NCBI GenBank assembly: GCA_963765815.1 | Contig: CAVXXT010000001.1 | Span: 248,001 to 312,000 of the forward strand | From: DATLNF01 sp963765815 | GTDB taxonomy: Bacteria; Actinomycetota; Actinomycetes; BP-191 | Length of the DNA: 64,000 nucleotides | Reading direction: 5' to 3' | Shown here: in pieces, positions 1 to 10,348 of the stretch | Layout: every line of letters starts with the position of its first letter | Position numbering within the stretch: the first letter of the stretch is position 1 | Translations under genes and position numbers: made by a program | Notes under the pieces: model-generated | Told to the model about the DNA's origin: nothing | The model's database searches: none | The model's input: only the letters and a program-made list of their open reading frames with translations

Positions 1-208
1 CTTCCGTATCCCCGACATCATCCGCACGGCGACCAACTTGCTGCCGCCCGGCCTGACGGAGGTGCGGATCGTCGACATCGTCGGGCTCGACGCGCAGGCC
101 GACGGCGGCACGCACGTCGCATCGACCGCGCACATCGGCCCGATCGAGGTCGTGAAGGTGGAGAGCAAAGGCAAGGCCAACCGCCGGCTGCGGGTTGCCC
201 TCCGCTGA
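1..208 (+). CDS. AlaX-like trans-editing protein, C-terminal end only
   Basis: This is the last 68 or so residues of a protein whose start lies before the window. The visible part has DGGTHV followed by a run ending in VESKGKANRR, the signature of the tRNA second-additional (SAD) editing domain of alanyl-tRNA synthetase and of free-standing AlaX proteins. It stops right after this domain, with no C-Ala or oligomerisation region, which favours a stand-alone AlaX that removes mischarged amino acids from tRNA-Ala. Where AlaRS has Cys in CGGTH this protein has Asp, as is common in AlaX. The stop is TGA at 206-208, 6 bases before the convergent pilin gene ends. Confidence 0.7.
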   Translation, partial: FRIPDIIRTATNLLPPGLTEVRIVDIVGLDAQADGGTHVASTAHIGPIEVVKVESKGKANRRLRVALR

Positions 209-214
209 GCGCTG

Positions 215-637
215 TCAGCTCGGGCAGTTCGACACGTCCGGCGACGTCTCCGACACGCGGCCCGCTGTCGACGAGAACCAGGCGACGACCCCCGTCGCGG
301 TGTGCGACGCCATCGCGCAGTAGGCCGCGCTCCCGGCGGTGACGTAGACCGTGATCTGCAGGTTCGACACCCCCGACGACCGCGCGAATCCTTCGGCGGC
401 CAGCGCGCTCTCGTCCGACGCGTAGGTGCCGTTGTCCACGAAGTAGGCCTCCTGCGCGGACGACACGCTGCGCAGGTCGGACAGCAGCGTCGCGCGCTGG
501 GCCTTGGACTTCTGGCCGAGGAACGCGGGGAGCGCGATCGCCGCGAGGATGCCGAGGATGACGATGACGGTGAGCAGCTCGACAAGGGTGAAGCCCTCGT
601 CAGCCGGGTGGTTCGCTCGGCGCAGTCGCGTTCTCAT
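215..637 (-). CDS. Type IV pilin-like protein (class III signal peptide)
   Basis: A 140-residue protein with a short basic leader, then the prepilin peptidase motif DEGFTLVELL at about residues 14-23. Cleavage is expected between G and F, leaving N-methyl-Phe and Glu at +5. The next 20 residues are the hydrophobic N-terminal helix that packs in the pilus core. The rest is a small globular domain with two cysteines (one near residue 107, one near the C-terminus) that could form a D-region disulfide. No assembly genes (pilB, pilC, pilD) are nearby, so it may be a secreted pilin or pseudopilin served by machinery elsewhere. Confidence 0.75.
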   Translation of the reverse strand: MRTRLRRANHPADEGFTLVELLTVIVILGILAAIALPAFLGQKSKAQRATLLSDLRSVSSAQEAYFVDNGTYASDESALAAEGFARSSGVSNLQITVYVTAGSAAYCAMASHTATGVVAWFSSTAGRVSETSPDVSNCPS

Positions 638-688
638 AGAGAGATGGTCGTCGCTACGCGCCGCGCCGATGTCACCCGTTCCGGTGAA

Positions 689-1495
689 TCACCTCTGCGG
701 TTTTGTGGTGACCCATACCGTCGTGCCCGGCACCAGCGCGCCGCGCAGCCCGCTCCACTGGGCGTACGACGACTTGTGACCGTCGGGCCACTCCGGCTCG
801 ACGACGTCGATCACGCGCAGGCCGGCGCCCACCACCTCGCGCACCCGGTCGCCGAAGGTGCGGTGGTGCTCGACGTACGTCGCCCGCCCGGTCTCGTCCG
901 CCTCGACGTACGCCCGGCGGTCGAAGTAGGAGGTCTCCACCGTCAGCCCGTCCGGCCCCGGGTCGTCCGGGAAGCACCAGCGGACCGGGTGACTCACCGA
1001 GAACACCCAGCGGCCGCCCGGCCGCAAGACCCGGGCGACCTCCCGCATGACCGCCGCGCTGTCGGCGACGAAGGGCACCGCGCCGTACGCCGAGCACGCG
1101 ATGTCGAAGGAGCTGTCGCGGAACGGCAGCGTGGTCGCGTCCGCCTGGACGACCGGCACCGTCGTGCCGCCGGCCGCGTCGAGGCCGAGCGAGTGCGCCA
1201 GCTGCGCCGCCGACAGGTCGACGCCGACCACCCGCGCGCCGCGCGCCTGCAGCCACCGCGAGCACTGCCCCGCGCCGCAGCCCACCTCGAGCACGTCCCG
1301 CCCGCCGACGTCGCCGAGCAGCCCCGCGGAGTCCTCGGTCAGCCCCTCCGGGCACCACAGGAAGCTGGCGGCGCCGAGGTCGGCCGCGTGCTCGTCCTGG
1401 TACGACGTCGCGTGGAAGTCCCACCACGCGCGCAGCGCGACCCGGGTCTCGTCCTCGCCGGCCGCCCGGCGCTCGACGTGGTCGGTACCCGGCAT
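689..1495 (-). CDS. Class I SAM-dependent methyltransferase
   Basis: About 268 residues. Motif I is VLEVGCGAGQCSRWL, the glycine-rich SAM loop. Downstream come an acidic motif (VVGVDLS), a motif II-like QADATTLPF, and a motif around REVARVLRPGGRWVFSVSHP. The N-terminus has WWDFHATSYQDEHAADLG, common in this small-molecule or ubiquinone/menaquinone-like methyltransferase group. The substrate is not evident. I chose ATG at 1495 over upstream in-frame starts because homologous sequence begins soon after it. It diverges from rpsA and is not in an obvious operon. Confidence 0.8.
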   Translation of the reverse strand: MPGTDHVERRAAGEDETRVALRAWWDFHATSYQDEHAADLGAASFLWCPEGLTEDSAGLLGDVGGRDVLEVGCGAGQCSRWLQARGARVVGVDLSAAQLAHSLGLDAAGGTTVPVVQADATTLPFRDSSFDIACSAYGAVPFVADSAAVMREVARVLRPGGRWVFSVSHPVRWCFPDDPGPDGLTVETSYFDRRAYVEADETGRATYVEHHRTFGDRVREVVGAGLRVIDVVEPEWPDGHKSSYAQWSGLRGALVPGTTVWVTTKPQR

Positions 1496-1531
1496 GACCC
1501 CGTCCGCCACCGCGTGCCCCGTTCGCCTCGA

Positions 1532-1561
1532 TTGACCGGCTGTTGCGCCGCCCCGTATCCT
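1532..1561 (+). promoter_or_regulatory. Probable housekeeping-sigma promoter for rpsA
   Basis: TTGACC (1532-1537) and TATCCT (1556-1561) are separated by 18 bases. This is a good -35/-10 pair in the 236-base gap between the divergent methyltransferase and rpsA. It implies a leader of roughly 165 bases before the GTG at 1732. Confidence 0.5.
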
Positions 1562-1731
1562 CGCGGAAGCGCGACGGGCCTGCGCACGCCTCACCGGAGC
1601 AGGCTCGCCCTCGTCACAAATCGTCTTTCGGCTACTACGAGACCGTCCCTACGACTCCTCGTCCACCGTCTACGGCTTACGACGAACAGGCCCGCAGCGC
1701 ATCGTCGACCCGTAGCCGGAGCCATCTACCC

Positions 1732-3312
1732 GTGACCGCCACCACCGCCGAGCCCACCACCGCGTCGCCCGACGAGCCGCCGAAGCACGTGACCCCGCAG
1801 GTCGCGATCAACGACGTCGGGGACATGCAGGCGTTCATCGACGCCATCGACTCCACGATCAAGTACTTCAACGACGGCGACATCGTCGAGGGAGTCATCG
1901 TCAAGGTCGACCGCGACGAGGTGCTGCTCGACATCGGCTACAAGACCGAGGGCGTCATCCCGTCCCGCGAGCTGTCCATCAAGCACGACGTGGACCCGTT
2001 CGACGTGGTGAGCGTCGGTGACGAGATCGAGGCCCTGGTCCTCCAGAAGGAGGACAAGGAGGGCCGGCTGATCCTGTCCAAGAAGCGCGCCCAGTACGAG
2101 CGCGCCTGGGGCACGATCGAGAAGATCAAGGACGAGGACGGCATCGTCACCGGCACCGTCATCGAGGTCGTCAAGGGCGGTCTCATCCTCGACATCGGCC
2201 TCCGCGGCTTCCTCCCGGCGTCCCTGGTCGAGATGCGCCGCGTCCGCGACCTGCAGCCCTACGTCGGCAAGCAGCTCGAGGCCAAGATCATCGAGCTGGA
2301 CAAGAACCGCAACAACGTCGTCCTGTCGCGTCGCTCGTGGCTCGAGCAGACCCAGAGCGAGGTGCGCCAGACCTTCCTCACTACCCTGCAGAAGGGCCAG
2401 GTGCGGCCCGGCGTCGTGTCCTCCATCGTCAACTTCGGCGCCTTCGTCGACCTCGGCGGGGTGGACGGCCTCGTGCACGTCTCCGAGCTGTCCTGGAAGC
2501 ACATCGACCACCCGAGCGAGGTCGTCGAGGTCGGCCAGGAGGTCACCGTCGAGGTGCTCGACGTCGACCTGGACCGCGAGCGGGTCAGCCTGTCCCTCAA
2601 GGCCACCCAGGAAGACCCGTGGCGCCAGTTCGCCCGCACCCACCAGATCGGGCAGGTCGTGCCGGGCAAGGTCACCAAGCTCGTCCCGTTCGGCGCGTTC
2701 GTGCGCGTCGACGAGGGCATCGAGGGCCTGGTGCACATCTCCGAGCTGGCCGAGCGGCACGTCGAGATCCCCGAGCAGGTCGTCAACGTCGGCGACGAGA
2801 TCTCGGTCAAGGTCATCGACATCGACCTGGAGCGCCGCCGGATCAGCCTGTCGCTGAAGCAGGCGAGCGAGGGCACCATCGGCGAGGCCGTCGGGTTCGA
2901 CCCGGCCGCCTACGGCATGGACGTCCAGTACGACGCCGAGGGCAACTACATCTACCCCGAGGGCTTCGACCCGGACACCGGCGAGTGGCGCGAGGGCTTC
3001 GAGGAGGCTCGCGCGACCTGGGAGTCGGCGTACGCCGAGGCGCACGCCCGCTACGACGCCCACCAGGCCGAGCTCGCGGCTGCTGCTGCGGCCCAGGCCG
3101 CGGCCGACGCCGAGGCCGGCTCGGCCACGTCGTACTCCTCGGCGACCGACCAGGTCGAGGAGCCGGCCGGCGCGCTGGCCGGCGACGACGCGCTCGCCGC
3201 GCTGCGGGCCCAGCTCGAGGGCGGCGACGCGGCTCCGGCCGCCGAGGCTGCCGACGAGCCGGCCGCGGAGGCCGCTCCCGAGGCTGCCGCGGACGAGACA
3301 CCCGCGGAGTAG
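1732..3312 (+). CDS. rpsA: 30S ribosomal protein S1
   Basis: A 526-residue protein with four S1 RNA-binding repeats beginning near residues 49, 141, 222 and 307. The last two carry the typical NFGAFVD/PFGAFVR and GLVH(V/I)SEL signatures. Four repeats is the usual actinobacterial form, versus six in Escherichia coli. From about residue 430 the protein turns acidic and alanine-rich, ending in a low-complexity Ala/Glu tail. It helps recruit mRNA to the 30S subunit. I chose GTG at 1732 because homologous sequence begins there; upstream in-frame sequence is low-complexity. coaE follows, as in many actinobacteria. Confidence 0.96.
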   Translation: MTATTAEPTTASPDEPPKHVTPQVAINDVGDMQAFIDAIDSTIKYFNDGDIVEGVIVKVDRDEVLLDIGYKTEGVIPSRELSIKHDVDPFDVVSVGDEIEALVLQKEDKEGRLILSKKRAQYERAWGTIEKIKDEDGIVTGTVIEVVKGGLILDIGLRGFLPASLVEMRRVRDLQPYVGKQLEAKIIELDKNRNNVVLSRRSWLEQTQSEVRQTFLTTLQKGQVRPGVVSSIVNFGAFVDLGGVDGLVHVSELSWKHIDHPSEVVEVGQEVTVEVLDVDLDRERVSLSLKATQEDPWRQFARTHQIGQVVPGKVTKLVPFGAFVRVDEGIEGLVHISELAERHVEIPEQVVNVGDEISVKVIDIDLERRRISLSLKQASEGTIGEAVGFDPAAYGMDVQYDAEGNYIYPEGFDPDTGEWREGFEEARATWESAYAEAHARYDAHQAELAAAAAAQAAADAEAGSATSYSSATDQVEEPAGALAGDDALAALRAQLEGGDAAPAAEAADEPAAEAAPEAAADETPAE

Positions 3313-3327
3313 TCCACCAGCACCGTG

Positions 3328-3366
3328 ACGAAGGCTCGGCCCGTGCTCTGCGGGCCGGGCCTTCGT
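3328..3366 (+). terminator. Strong hairpin after rpsA
   Basis: The arm ACGAAGGCTCGGCCCG (3328-3343) pairs with 3351-3366 across a 7-base loop with one mismatch. It begins 16 bases after the rpsA stop. No U-tract follows, which is usual for actinobacterial terminators. Confidence 0.65.
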
Positions 3367-3398
3367 CGTACCCGCCCCGGGCTGTCATGCTGCCCGCC

Positions 3399-3995
3399 AT
3401 GCGGGTGGGGCTGACCGGGGGGATCGGATCCGGCAAGAGCGAGGTGGCCCGGCGGCTGGCTGCGCGGGGCGCGGTCGTCATCGACTACGACCTGCTCGCG
3501 CGCGAGGTCGTGGAGCCCGGCTCGGAAGGGCTGCAGGCCGTCGTCGAGGCGTTCGGCACCGAGATCCTGGACGCCGACGGCCGGCTGGACCGCGAGCGGC
3601 TGGCGTCGGCCGTCTTCTCCGACGACGCCGCGCGTGCCGTGCTCAACGCGATCGTGCACCCGCGGGTGGGCGCGCGGGCCGCGGAGCGGGCGAGGGAGGC
3701 CCCACCGGACGCGGTGGTGGTGCACGACATCCCACTGCTGGTCGAGAACGGCCTGGCGCCGGCCTTCGACGCGGTGGTCGTGGTCGTGGCCGAGCCCGAG
3801 ACGCAGGTCCGGCGGCTGGTGGCCAGGGGGCTCAGCGAGGGGGACGCGCAGGCGCGGATGGCGGTGCAGGCGACCGACGTGGAGCGCCGCGCCGTGGCGA
3901 CGCACGTCGTCGAGAACGACGGGGGAATGGACGAGCTGGATGCCCGTGTTGGGGTGCTCTGGCAGGAGTTGCGCGGAACCGTCGCGCACGGGTGA
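3399..3995 (+). CDS. coaE: Dephospho-CoA kinase
   Basis: A 198-residue P-loop kinase catalysing the last step of coenzyme A synthesis, ATP-dependent phosphorylation of the 3' hydroxyl of dephospho-CoA. The Walker A motif GGIGSGKS is at residues 7-14. The conserved DYDLLAREVVEPG segment follows, and HDIPLLVENG is the CoA-domain signature. ATG at 3399 is preferred to an in-frame ATG 12 bases upstream because the first strand of the P-loop fold begins directly at MRVGLTGG. Some mycobacterial CoaE proteins carry a C-terminal UPF0157 domain; this one does not. Confidence 0.95.
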   Translation: MRVGLTGGIGSGKSEVARRLAARGAVVIDYDLLAREVVEPGSEGLQAVVEAFGTEILDADGRLDRERLASAVFSDDAARAVLNAIVHPRVGARAAERAREAPPDAVVVHDIPLLVENGLAPAFDAVVVVVAEPETQVRRLVARGLSEGDAQARMAVQATDVERRAVATHVVENDGGMDELDARVGVLWQELRGTVAHG

Positions 3996-4139
3996 CAGTG
4001 CCCTGACTCGCCGCCGTAACCCTCTCGCTCGTCGCTCGTTGGGCCGAGACTGAGGTAGCGGGCCGGTTGGGAGCCGTTCGAAGACTCCTACCCGCTCCGT
4101 CAAGTCTCAAACCCCAGCGACGAAGGGCTCTCCCAGCGC

Positions 4140-5330
4140 ATGCCCCGTGCCACATACGACCAGTCGCTCGGCGGCTGGACCCCCCTTCTCCGCCTCCAGG
4201 CCCTCGTCGTCGCCGCGCTGATCTTCGCCGGCGTCACCGCGGCGGGCGCCGCCGGCGGCACGCCCGCCCCGGTGCGCTCCGCGATCCGGGCCAGCGCGCC
4301 GCGCCTCACGCCGGCAGTCCCCGACGCGCAGGCCGTCCGGCTGCCCGCGCCGGGCGCCCGCGCGGCGCGCGGTGGCTCCGGCCCGGCGACCGAGGCGCTC
4401 GCGACGCCGGGGACCAAGTGGCTGCCGTCCGGCACGGGCATGTGGACCCACATGTGGGACAAGACCGAGGGCGGTGACGCGCGGGCCGTCGTACGCCTGG
4501 CGCAGGCGGCCGGGCTGTCGCACATCTTCGTCCGCACCGGGACCAAGAAGGGCGGCTTCGACGGCGCGCCGATCCTGTCCCGGCTGCTGCCCGCCACCCG
4601 CGGCACCGACCTCAAGGTCATCGCCTGGGACTTCCCGTTCCTGGCCAACCCCAAGGCCGACGCGATGCGGCTGGCGAAGGCCGCTCTGTACGTGCCCCCG
4701 GGCCGGGGTACGCCGCGCGTCGCCGCTGTCGCCCCCGACATCGAGACCGGCTCCGAGGGCACTCGCCTGACCGGGCACGCCGTGCGCATCTACTACCGCG
4801 AGCTGCGCCGGCTCCTGCCCAAGCACATCGCCATCCTCGCGACCGTGCCGTGGCCGTCGGAGCTGCGCATCGGCCGCTACCCCTACGCCGAGAGCGCGCT
4901 GTACGCCGACGCCTTCATCCCGATGGCGTACTGGATGAACCGCGACCCCTCGACCGTGGCGCGGCGCAGCATCGCCTTCCTGAAGAAGTACGGGAAGCCG
5001 ATCATGCCGGCCGGTCAGGCGTACGACCCGAAGATCGACCGCCCTGACCTGACCCACCTCCGTACACCGTCGCTGAAGGCCGTCACGCACTTCATCAAGG
5101 CCTCGCAGGAGGCCGGCTCACCGGCCGTGAGCCTGTGGGTGTGGCAGACCGCCGACCGCAACCACTGGACGGCGATCGGCCGCGCCCGGAACCTCTTCCG
5201 CGGCAAGCCGGCCGGCCTGACCACGTCGACGCCCAAGACGCCCAAGGTGCCCAAGAAGCCGATCAAGCAGCCGGCCGTGGTCTCCCCGAGCAAGCCGAAG
5301 TCCAAGACGTCACCCAACGCCGCGGACTGA
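4140..5330 (+). CDS. Putative secreted glycoside-hydrolase-like TIM-barrel protein
   Basis: A 396-residue protein with a hydrophobic N-terminal segment (about residues 18-43, signal peptide or anchor). The central domain of about 250 residues resembles hypothetical extracellular glycoside hydrolases: strands such as IFVRTG, LKVIAWDF and VAAVAPDIETG alternate with helices, and D/E in PDIETG sits where catalytic acids usually lie. The C-terminus is a Pro/Lys-rich tail with repeated P-K-T/V-P units, likely a wall-spanning or disordered extension. The 140-base upstream gap has a short inverted repeat (AGCGGG near 4056 with CCCGCT near 4091), possibly a leader structure. Substrate unknown. Confidence 0.5.
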   Translation: MPRATYDQSLGGWTPLLRLQALVVAALIFAGVTAAGAAGGTPAPVRSAIRASAPRLTPAVPDAQAVRLPAPGARAARGGSGPATEALATPGTKWLPSGTGMWTHMWDKTEGGDARAVVRLAQAAGLSHIFVRTGTKKGGFDGAPILSRLLPATRGTDLKVIAWDFPFLANPKADAMRLAKAALYVPPGRGTPRVAAVAPDIETGSEGTRLTGHAVRIYYRELRRLLPKHIAILATVPWPSELRIGRYPYAESALYADAFIPMAYWMNRDPSTVARRSIAFLKKYGKPIMPAGQAYDPKIDRPDLTHLRTPSLKAVTHFIKASQEAGSPAVSLWVWQTADRNHWTAIGRARNLFRGKPAGLTTSTPKTPKVPKKPIKQPAVVSPSKPKSKTSPNAAD

Positions 5331-5387
5331 CCCCGCCCTGAGTCACCTTCGGCCGCCGCCGTGGTGCGTTCTGTCGGACCCGCTGCC

Positions 5388-5399
5388 TAGAGTGGGTCT
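5388..5399 (+). promoter_or_regulatory. -10 element placing the uvrB start at +1 (leaderless)
   Basis: TAGAGT at 5388-5393 is followed by a 6-base discriminator and then GTG at 5400. The predicted start of transcription is therefore the start codon itself. The -35 region is weak. No LexA-type palindrome is evident. Confidence 0.45.
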
Positions 5400-7511
<2,112 letters not shown>

Positions 7512-7519
7512 CGCCTGGC

Positions 7520-8194
7520 CTACTCGCCGACGCGCACGCAGGTCCTGGTGCCGGCGACGTACGCCCGGTCCGTCCACGCGTCGTCCGACGGCAGGCCGCC
7601 GTGCCCGACCCCCGCGTGGAACTTGTGACTGGAGCCGACCGACAGGTTTGACAGCCGTGTTCCGCGCTTGACGACGGCGTGCTGGGCGAGCACCTCGAAC
7701 GGCACGGTCATCCGGACCTCGGCGAGGTCGTCGTCGAAGACGACGTACCCGCTGCCGTCGAGACGGGTCCCGGTCTGCGCACCGGTGCCACCTCGCGGGG
7801 GCGGTCCCGACACGCGCCAGACGGCCACCCGGTCCTCGAGCGAGCGGGCCTCGTCGGCGCGGTCCCAGACAACCCGGTCGGCGAGCATCAGGAAGTGGGC
7901 CGTGGGCGTGGAGAACCGCGCTTCGTAGCCGAGCCCGCCAGGTGACCGGGAGTCGGTCTCCATCAGCTCGGTCAGCCGGATGACCACGGTCAGCCGGGTC
8001 GCGTCAGTGGCGAAGTCCGCCGACCGGATGTCCAGCGTGTGCGGGTACAGCTCGGCCGGCGGGTCCTGGTACTGGATCTTCGCGTCGCCTGCGGGGTCCT
8101 CGATCAGCCGGCACAGCGGTGCGGCGTCGGCAGGCCCGCCCGCTCCCAGGACGGCGAGCGCGACGACGAGTCCGAGCATCCGGGTCCGGCACAT
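7520..8194 (-). CDS. Secreted protein of unknown function
   Basis: A 224-residue protein with a clear signal peptide (basic MCRTR, then a hydrophobic core and AXA-type site ADAA near residue 25). The mature part is mostly predicted beta, with alternating hydrophobic strands such as RLTVVIRLTEL and VRMTVPFEVLAQ. Two cysteines, one near each end of the mature chain, could form a disulfide. I do not recognise a family. AGGA lies just upstream of the ATG at 8194. It converges on uvrB with 8 bases between the stop codons. Confidence 0.6.
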   Translation of the reverse strand: MCRTRMLGLVVALAVLGAGGPADAAPLCRLIEDPAGDAKIQYQDPPAELYPHTLDIRSADFATDATRLTVVIRLTELMETDSRSPGGLGYEARFSTPTAHFLMLADRVVWDRADEARSLEDRVAVWRVSGPPPRGGTGAQTGTRLDGSGYVVFDDDLAEVRMTVPFEVLAQHAVVKRGTRLSNLSVGSSHKFHAGVGHGGLPSDDAWTDRAYVAGTRTCVRVGE

Positions 8195-8298
8195 AGGTCC
8201 TCCTCTCCGACTACGAGGACGACGTACCGCCGGTCAGGGTTCACCCGGGTCGGTCTAGGGTCCTGCCGACGGCGCACCGACCGGAGGAGGAGGCACCC

Positions 8299-8859
8299 GT
8301 GAGCGACATCGACGTGCTCGAGAGCGTGCTGGCCAAGGACACCGCGCTGCTGGCCGGCGTGACCGACGACCAGCTCGGCGGAGCCACGCCCTGCCCCGAC
8401 TACGACGTCCGCACGCTGGTCAACCACATCGTCGGCTGGGCGAAGGTCTTCGCCGCCGGCGCCAACGAGCGCACGTCCGACCTCGACGTCAGCTCCTACG
8501 AGGCGAAGGACCCGGCGGGGGAGTTCGCCGCCGCGGCCCAGGACCTGGTCGCAGGCTGGCGCGAGCACGGCGTCGAGCGCGACGTCGCGCTCCTCGGCAA
8601 CCCGAGCCCGGGCGCCGCCATTCTCGGGATGACGCTGATGGAGTACGTCACGCACGGCTGGGACCTGGCGACCGCGACCGGTCAGCCGGTGCCGTTCACC
8701 GACGACGAGCTGTCGACCACCCTCGAGCGGGCGAAGGCGACGCTGCCGGACCAGTACCGCGGCGAGGGCAAGCCGTTCGCCGAGGCGGTCGACGTACCGG
8801 AGTCCGCCCCTGTCCTGGACCGCCTCGTCGGCTTCATGGGCCGTCGTACCGCGTTGTAG
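8299..8859 (+). CDS. TIGR03086/DinB-like metal-binding protein
   Basis: A 186-residue protein of the DinB/mycothiol-dependent maleylpyruvate isomerase N-terminal type (TIGR03086). The conserved features are TPCPDYDVRTLVNHIVGW near residues 33-50 and EYVTHGWDLATATGQ near 115-130. The histidines in NHIVGW and THGWDLA are expected to hold a metal ion in a four-helix bundle. Relatives include mycothiol transferases, but the reaction of this subgroup is not established. A strong ribosome site (GGAGGAGGAGG) precedes GTG at 8299, and TAGGGT at 8256-8261 is a likely -10. Confidence 0.75.
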   Translation: MSDIDVLESVLAKDTALLAGVTDDQLGGATPCPDYDVRTLVNHIVGWAKVFAAGANERTSDLDVSSYEAKDPAGEFAAAAQDLVAGWREHGVERDVALLGNPSPGAAILGMTLMEYVTHGWDLATATGQPVPFTDDELSTTLERAKATLPDQYRGEGKPFAEAVDVPESAPVLDRLVGFMGRRTAL

Positions 8860-9437
8860 TCGACACACCGGCCTTCACCGCCTGTGCACGAATCGGTGGA
8901 CAACGCGGTGGACGAGCGGGGATTTCGGGGGACAACCTGCCCACATCTGGGGACATCCCTGTGCACGAGAAGATTGTCGAAAATCGTTGGCACAAAGCCC
9001 TTGCGCACCCCTCGGAGACCCTCTACAAACACACCTGTCACCGCGAGTGACGGACCGACCGGGGGCAACCTCGGAACGTCGGGGGGACCGGGCAACCGGA
9101 GTCGCTGACAGGTCACAGGAGCCGGGCAACCGGACCCTGAGACCGCGTCGCGGCACCGGGCGAACGGAGCCACCGGGCACGGAAGCTGGACCGGTTCGCC
9201 GGTCCGGCCGACCAACCTGGAGGCGCCGGGAGACCGGCACCACGAGCTGAACGGAGAGCGGCCGGGCAACCGGGGCGCACCGGGAGGAGCGAGGAGCCGG
9301 GACGCCAGAGGAACCGACGGGTTCGCGGAAGATCCGGGCAACCGGGGAGGACGCGCACCGGGTCGTCGCGGACGGAGATCGGGCTCGCAACGCGGGCCGC
9401 AGCTGAGCAATCGGCAGCGGTGGTGCAGTGGGACCGT
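8860..9437. other. Non-coding, repeat-rich stretch without a supportable gene
   Basis: No reading frame here looks coding on either strand. The left part (8880-9010) contains two CTGTGCACGA copies and several GTGGACAA/GGGGACAA-type sequences. These resemble degenerate DnaA boxes, plus a short A+T-richer pocket. The right part (9060-9390) is dominated by CCGGG-containing short repeats, listed separately. It ends at the hairpin at 9438. Confidence 0.5.
9088..9345 (+). repeat. Four copies of the 12-mer CCGGGCAACCGG
   Basis: Exact copies at 9088-9099, 9122-9133, 9262-9273 and 9334-9345. Degenerate relatives lie between them (for example ACCGGGCGAACGG near 9155). The unit has CCGG at both ends and can fold on itself weakly. 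Spacing is irregular (34, 140 and 72 bases), so this is not a CRISPR array. Confidence 0.7.
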
Positions 9438-9474
9438 GTGAGGCCCCTCCAACTCATACTTGGAGGGGCCTCAC
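9438..9474. terminator. Perfect 15-bp hairpin
   Basis: GTGAGGCCCCTCCAA (9438-9452) pairs perfectly with 9460-9474 around a 7-base loop. An outer GCAGTG/CACTGC pair (9425-9430, 9472-9477) extends it. No gene ends just before it, so it could terminate a transcript of the repeat region or reads entering on the minus strand. Confidence 0.6.
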
Positions 9475-9527
9475 TGCATTCTGGGGGGCGTGTGCGCGGG
9501 TTCGCGTCAGCGACACGCCGCGCCTTC

Positions 9528-9580
9528 CCCGAACTGTGCGACACGCTGAGCACGCGCACCGTCGTACCCGGCGCGCAGAT
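9528..9580 (+). repeat. Copy A of a 53-base imperfect direct repeat
   Basis: Shares 45 of 53 positions with 10271-10323, including the exact run CGCTGAGCACGCGCACCG. The two copies flank the membrane-protein gene at 9630. This copy lies 50 bases before its start. Confidence 0.75.
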
Positions 9581-9629
9581 GCATCCCGCAGGAGTACGGT
9601 CCGCCGCATCCGACCCTTGGGAGGCGTTG

Positions 9630-10256
9630 ATGGACGACACCCGCTCCGACCGCTGGATGCTCCTGGCCGGGCCCCTGTTCCTCGCGATGGTCGTCGCGCT
9701 GATGGCGCTCGAAGGCGGCACGGTCGGCGTCGACGCGACCGCCGAAGAGGTCATCGACCACTACGTCGACGGCGAGACCACCCGGCTGGTCGCCTCCTTC
9801 CTCGCCATCCCGGCCGCCGTCACGCTGCTGGCCGCTGTCAGCCGGATACGCGCGGCGCTCGGGGACCGAGCGCGCGCCTTCGGCACCTTGTTCCAGTCCG
9901 GCGCCGTCCTCTACGCCGGTGGGTTGACTGCGGGCGCGGCCGTCCAGCTCGGCCTGCTCGACGCAGCCGACAATGGCCTCGAAGGTCCGGCGCAGGCGCT
10001 GAACGTCCTTAGTGAGGCGATGTGGCTGCCGTTCGTCGCGGGCATCGCCGCGCTGCTGCTCGGCGGCGGCTTCGCTGTGCTGCGAACCGGCCTGCTGCCG
10101 CGCTGGCTCGGTTGGGTCGGCGCGGTCGTCGGCGTCGTGTCGATGCTCGGCCCGGGCGGCTTCCTCGGCTACTTCGTCGCCCCCATCTGGCTCGCGATCG
10201 CCGGCGTCCTGCTCTACCTCTCGGACGGAGCGCCTGCCGGAGGCACCACCGCCTGA
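9630..10256 (+). CDS. Six-helix membrane protein of unknown function
   Basis: A 208-residue protein with about six predicted membrane segments: residues 10-27, 52-68, 87-108, 130-150, 157-175 and 180-197. A soluble acidic loop (ATAEEVIDHYVDGE) follows the first helix. The pattern resembles DUF4386-like actinobacterial membrane proteins, but I would not assign a function. A GGGAGG ribosome site precedes ATG at 9630. The gene sits between two copies of a 53-base direct repeat, which suggests it may be a mobile or duplicated unit. Confidence 0.6.
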   Translation: MDDTRSDRWMLLAGPLFLAMVVALMALEGGTVGVDATAEEVIDHYVDGETTRLVASFLAIPAAVTLLAAVSRIRAALGDRARAFGTLFQSGAVLYAGGLTAGAAVQLGLLDAADNGLEGPAQALNVLSEAMWLPFVAGIAALLLGGGFAVLRTGLLPRWLGWVGAVVGVVSMLGPGGFLGYFVAPIWLAIAGVLLYLSDGAPAGGTTA

Positions 10257-10270
10257 CCGCCCGCGCCCCA

Positions 10271-10323
10271 CCCGAACTGCGCGACGCGCTGAGCACGCGC
10301 ACCGCTACCCCCGCCGCGCAGAT
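10271..10323 (+). repeat. Copy B of the 53-base imperfect direct repeat
   Basis: Partner of 9528-9580 (8 mismatches in 53). It lies in the short gap between the convergent membrane-protein and phosphoribosyltransferase genes, so it is not simply a shared promoter. Confidence 0.75.
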
Positions 10324-10348
10324 CGAGTCAGTCGCGCCACGGAAGCGG

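Noticed and set aside
4016..4139. Riboswitch upstream of the secreted TIM-barrel gene
   Set aside because: Cell-wall enzyme genes in actinobacteria often have c-di-AMP riboswitches, but I could not match the conserved core here; only a short inverted repeat is visible.
8880..9010. Chromosomal replication origin from DnaA-box-like sequences
   Set aside because: No dnaA, dnaN or gidA/parAB neighbours are present, and the boxes are degenerate and few.
9088..9345. CRISPR array
   Set aside because: The repeat is only 12 bases, spacing is irregular (34, 140, 72) and no cas genes are present.
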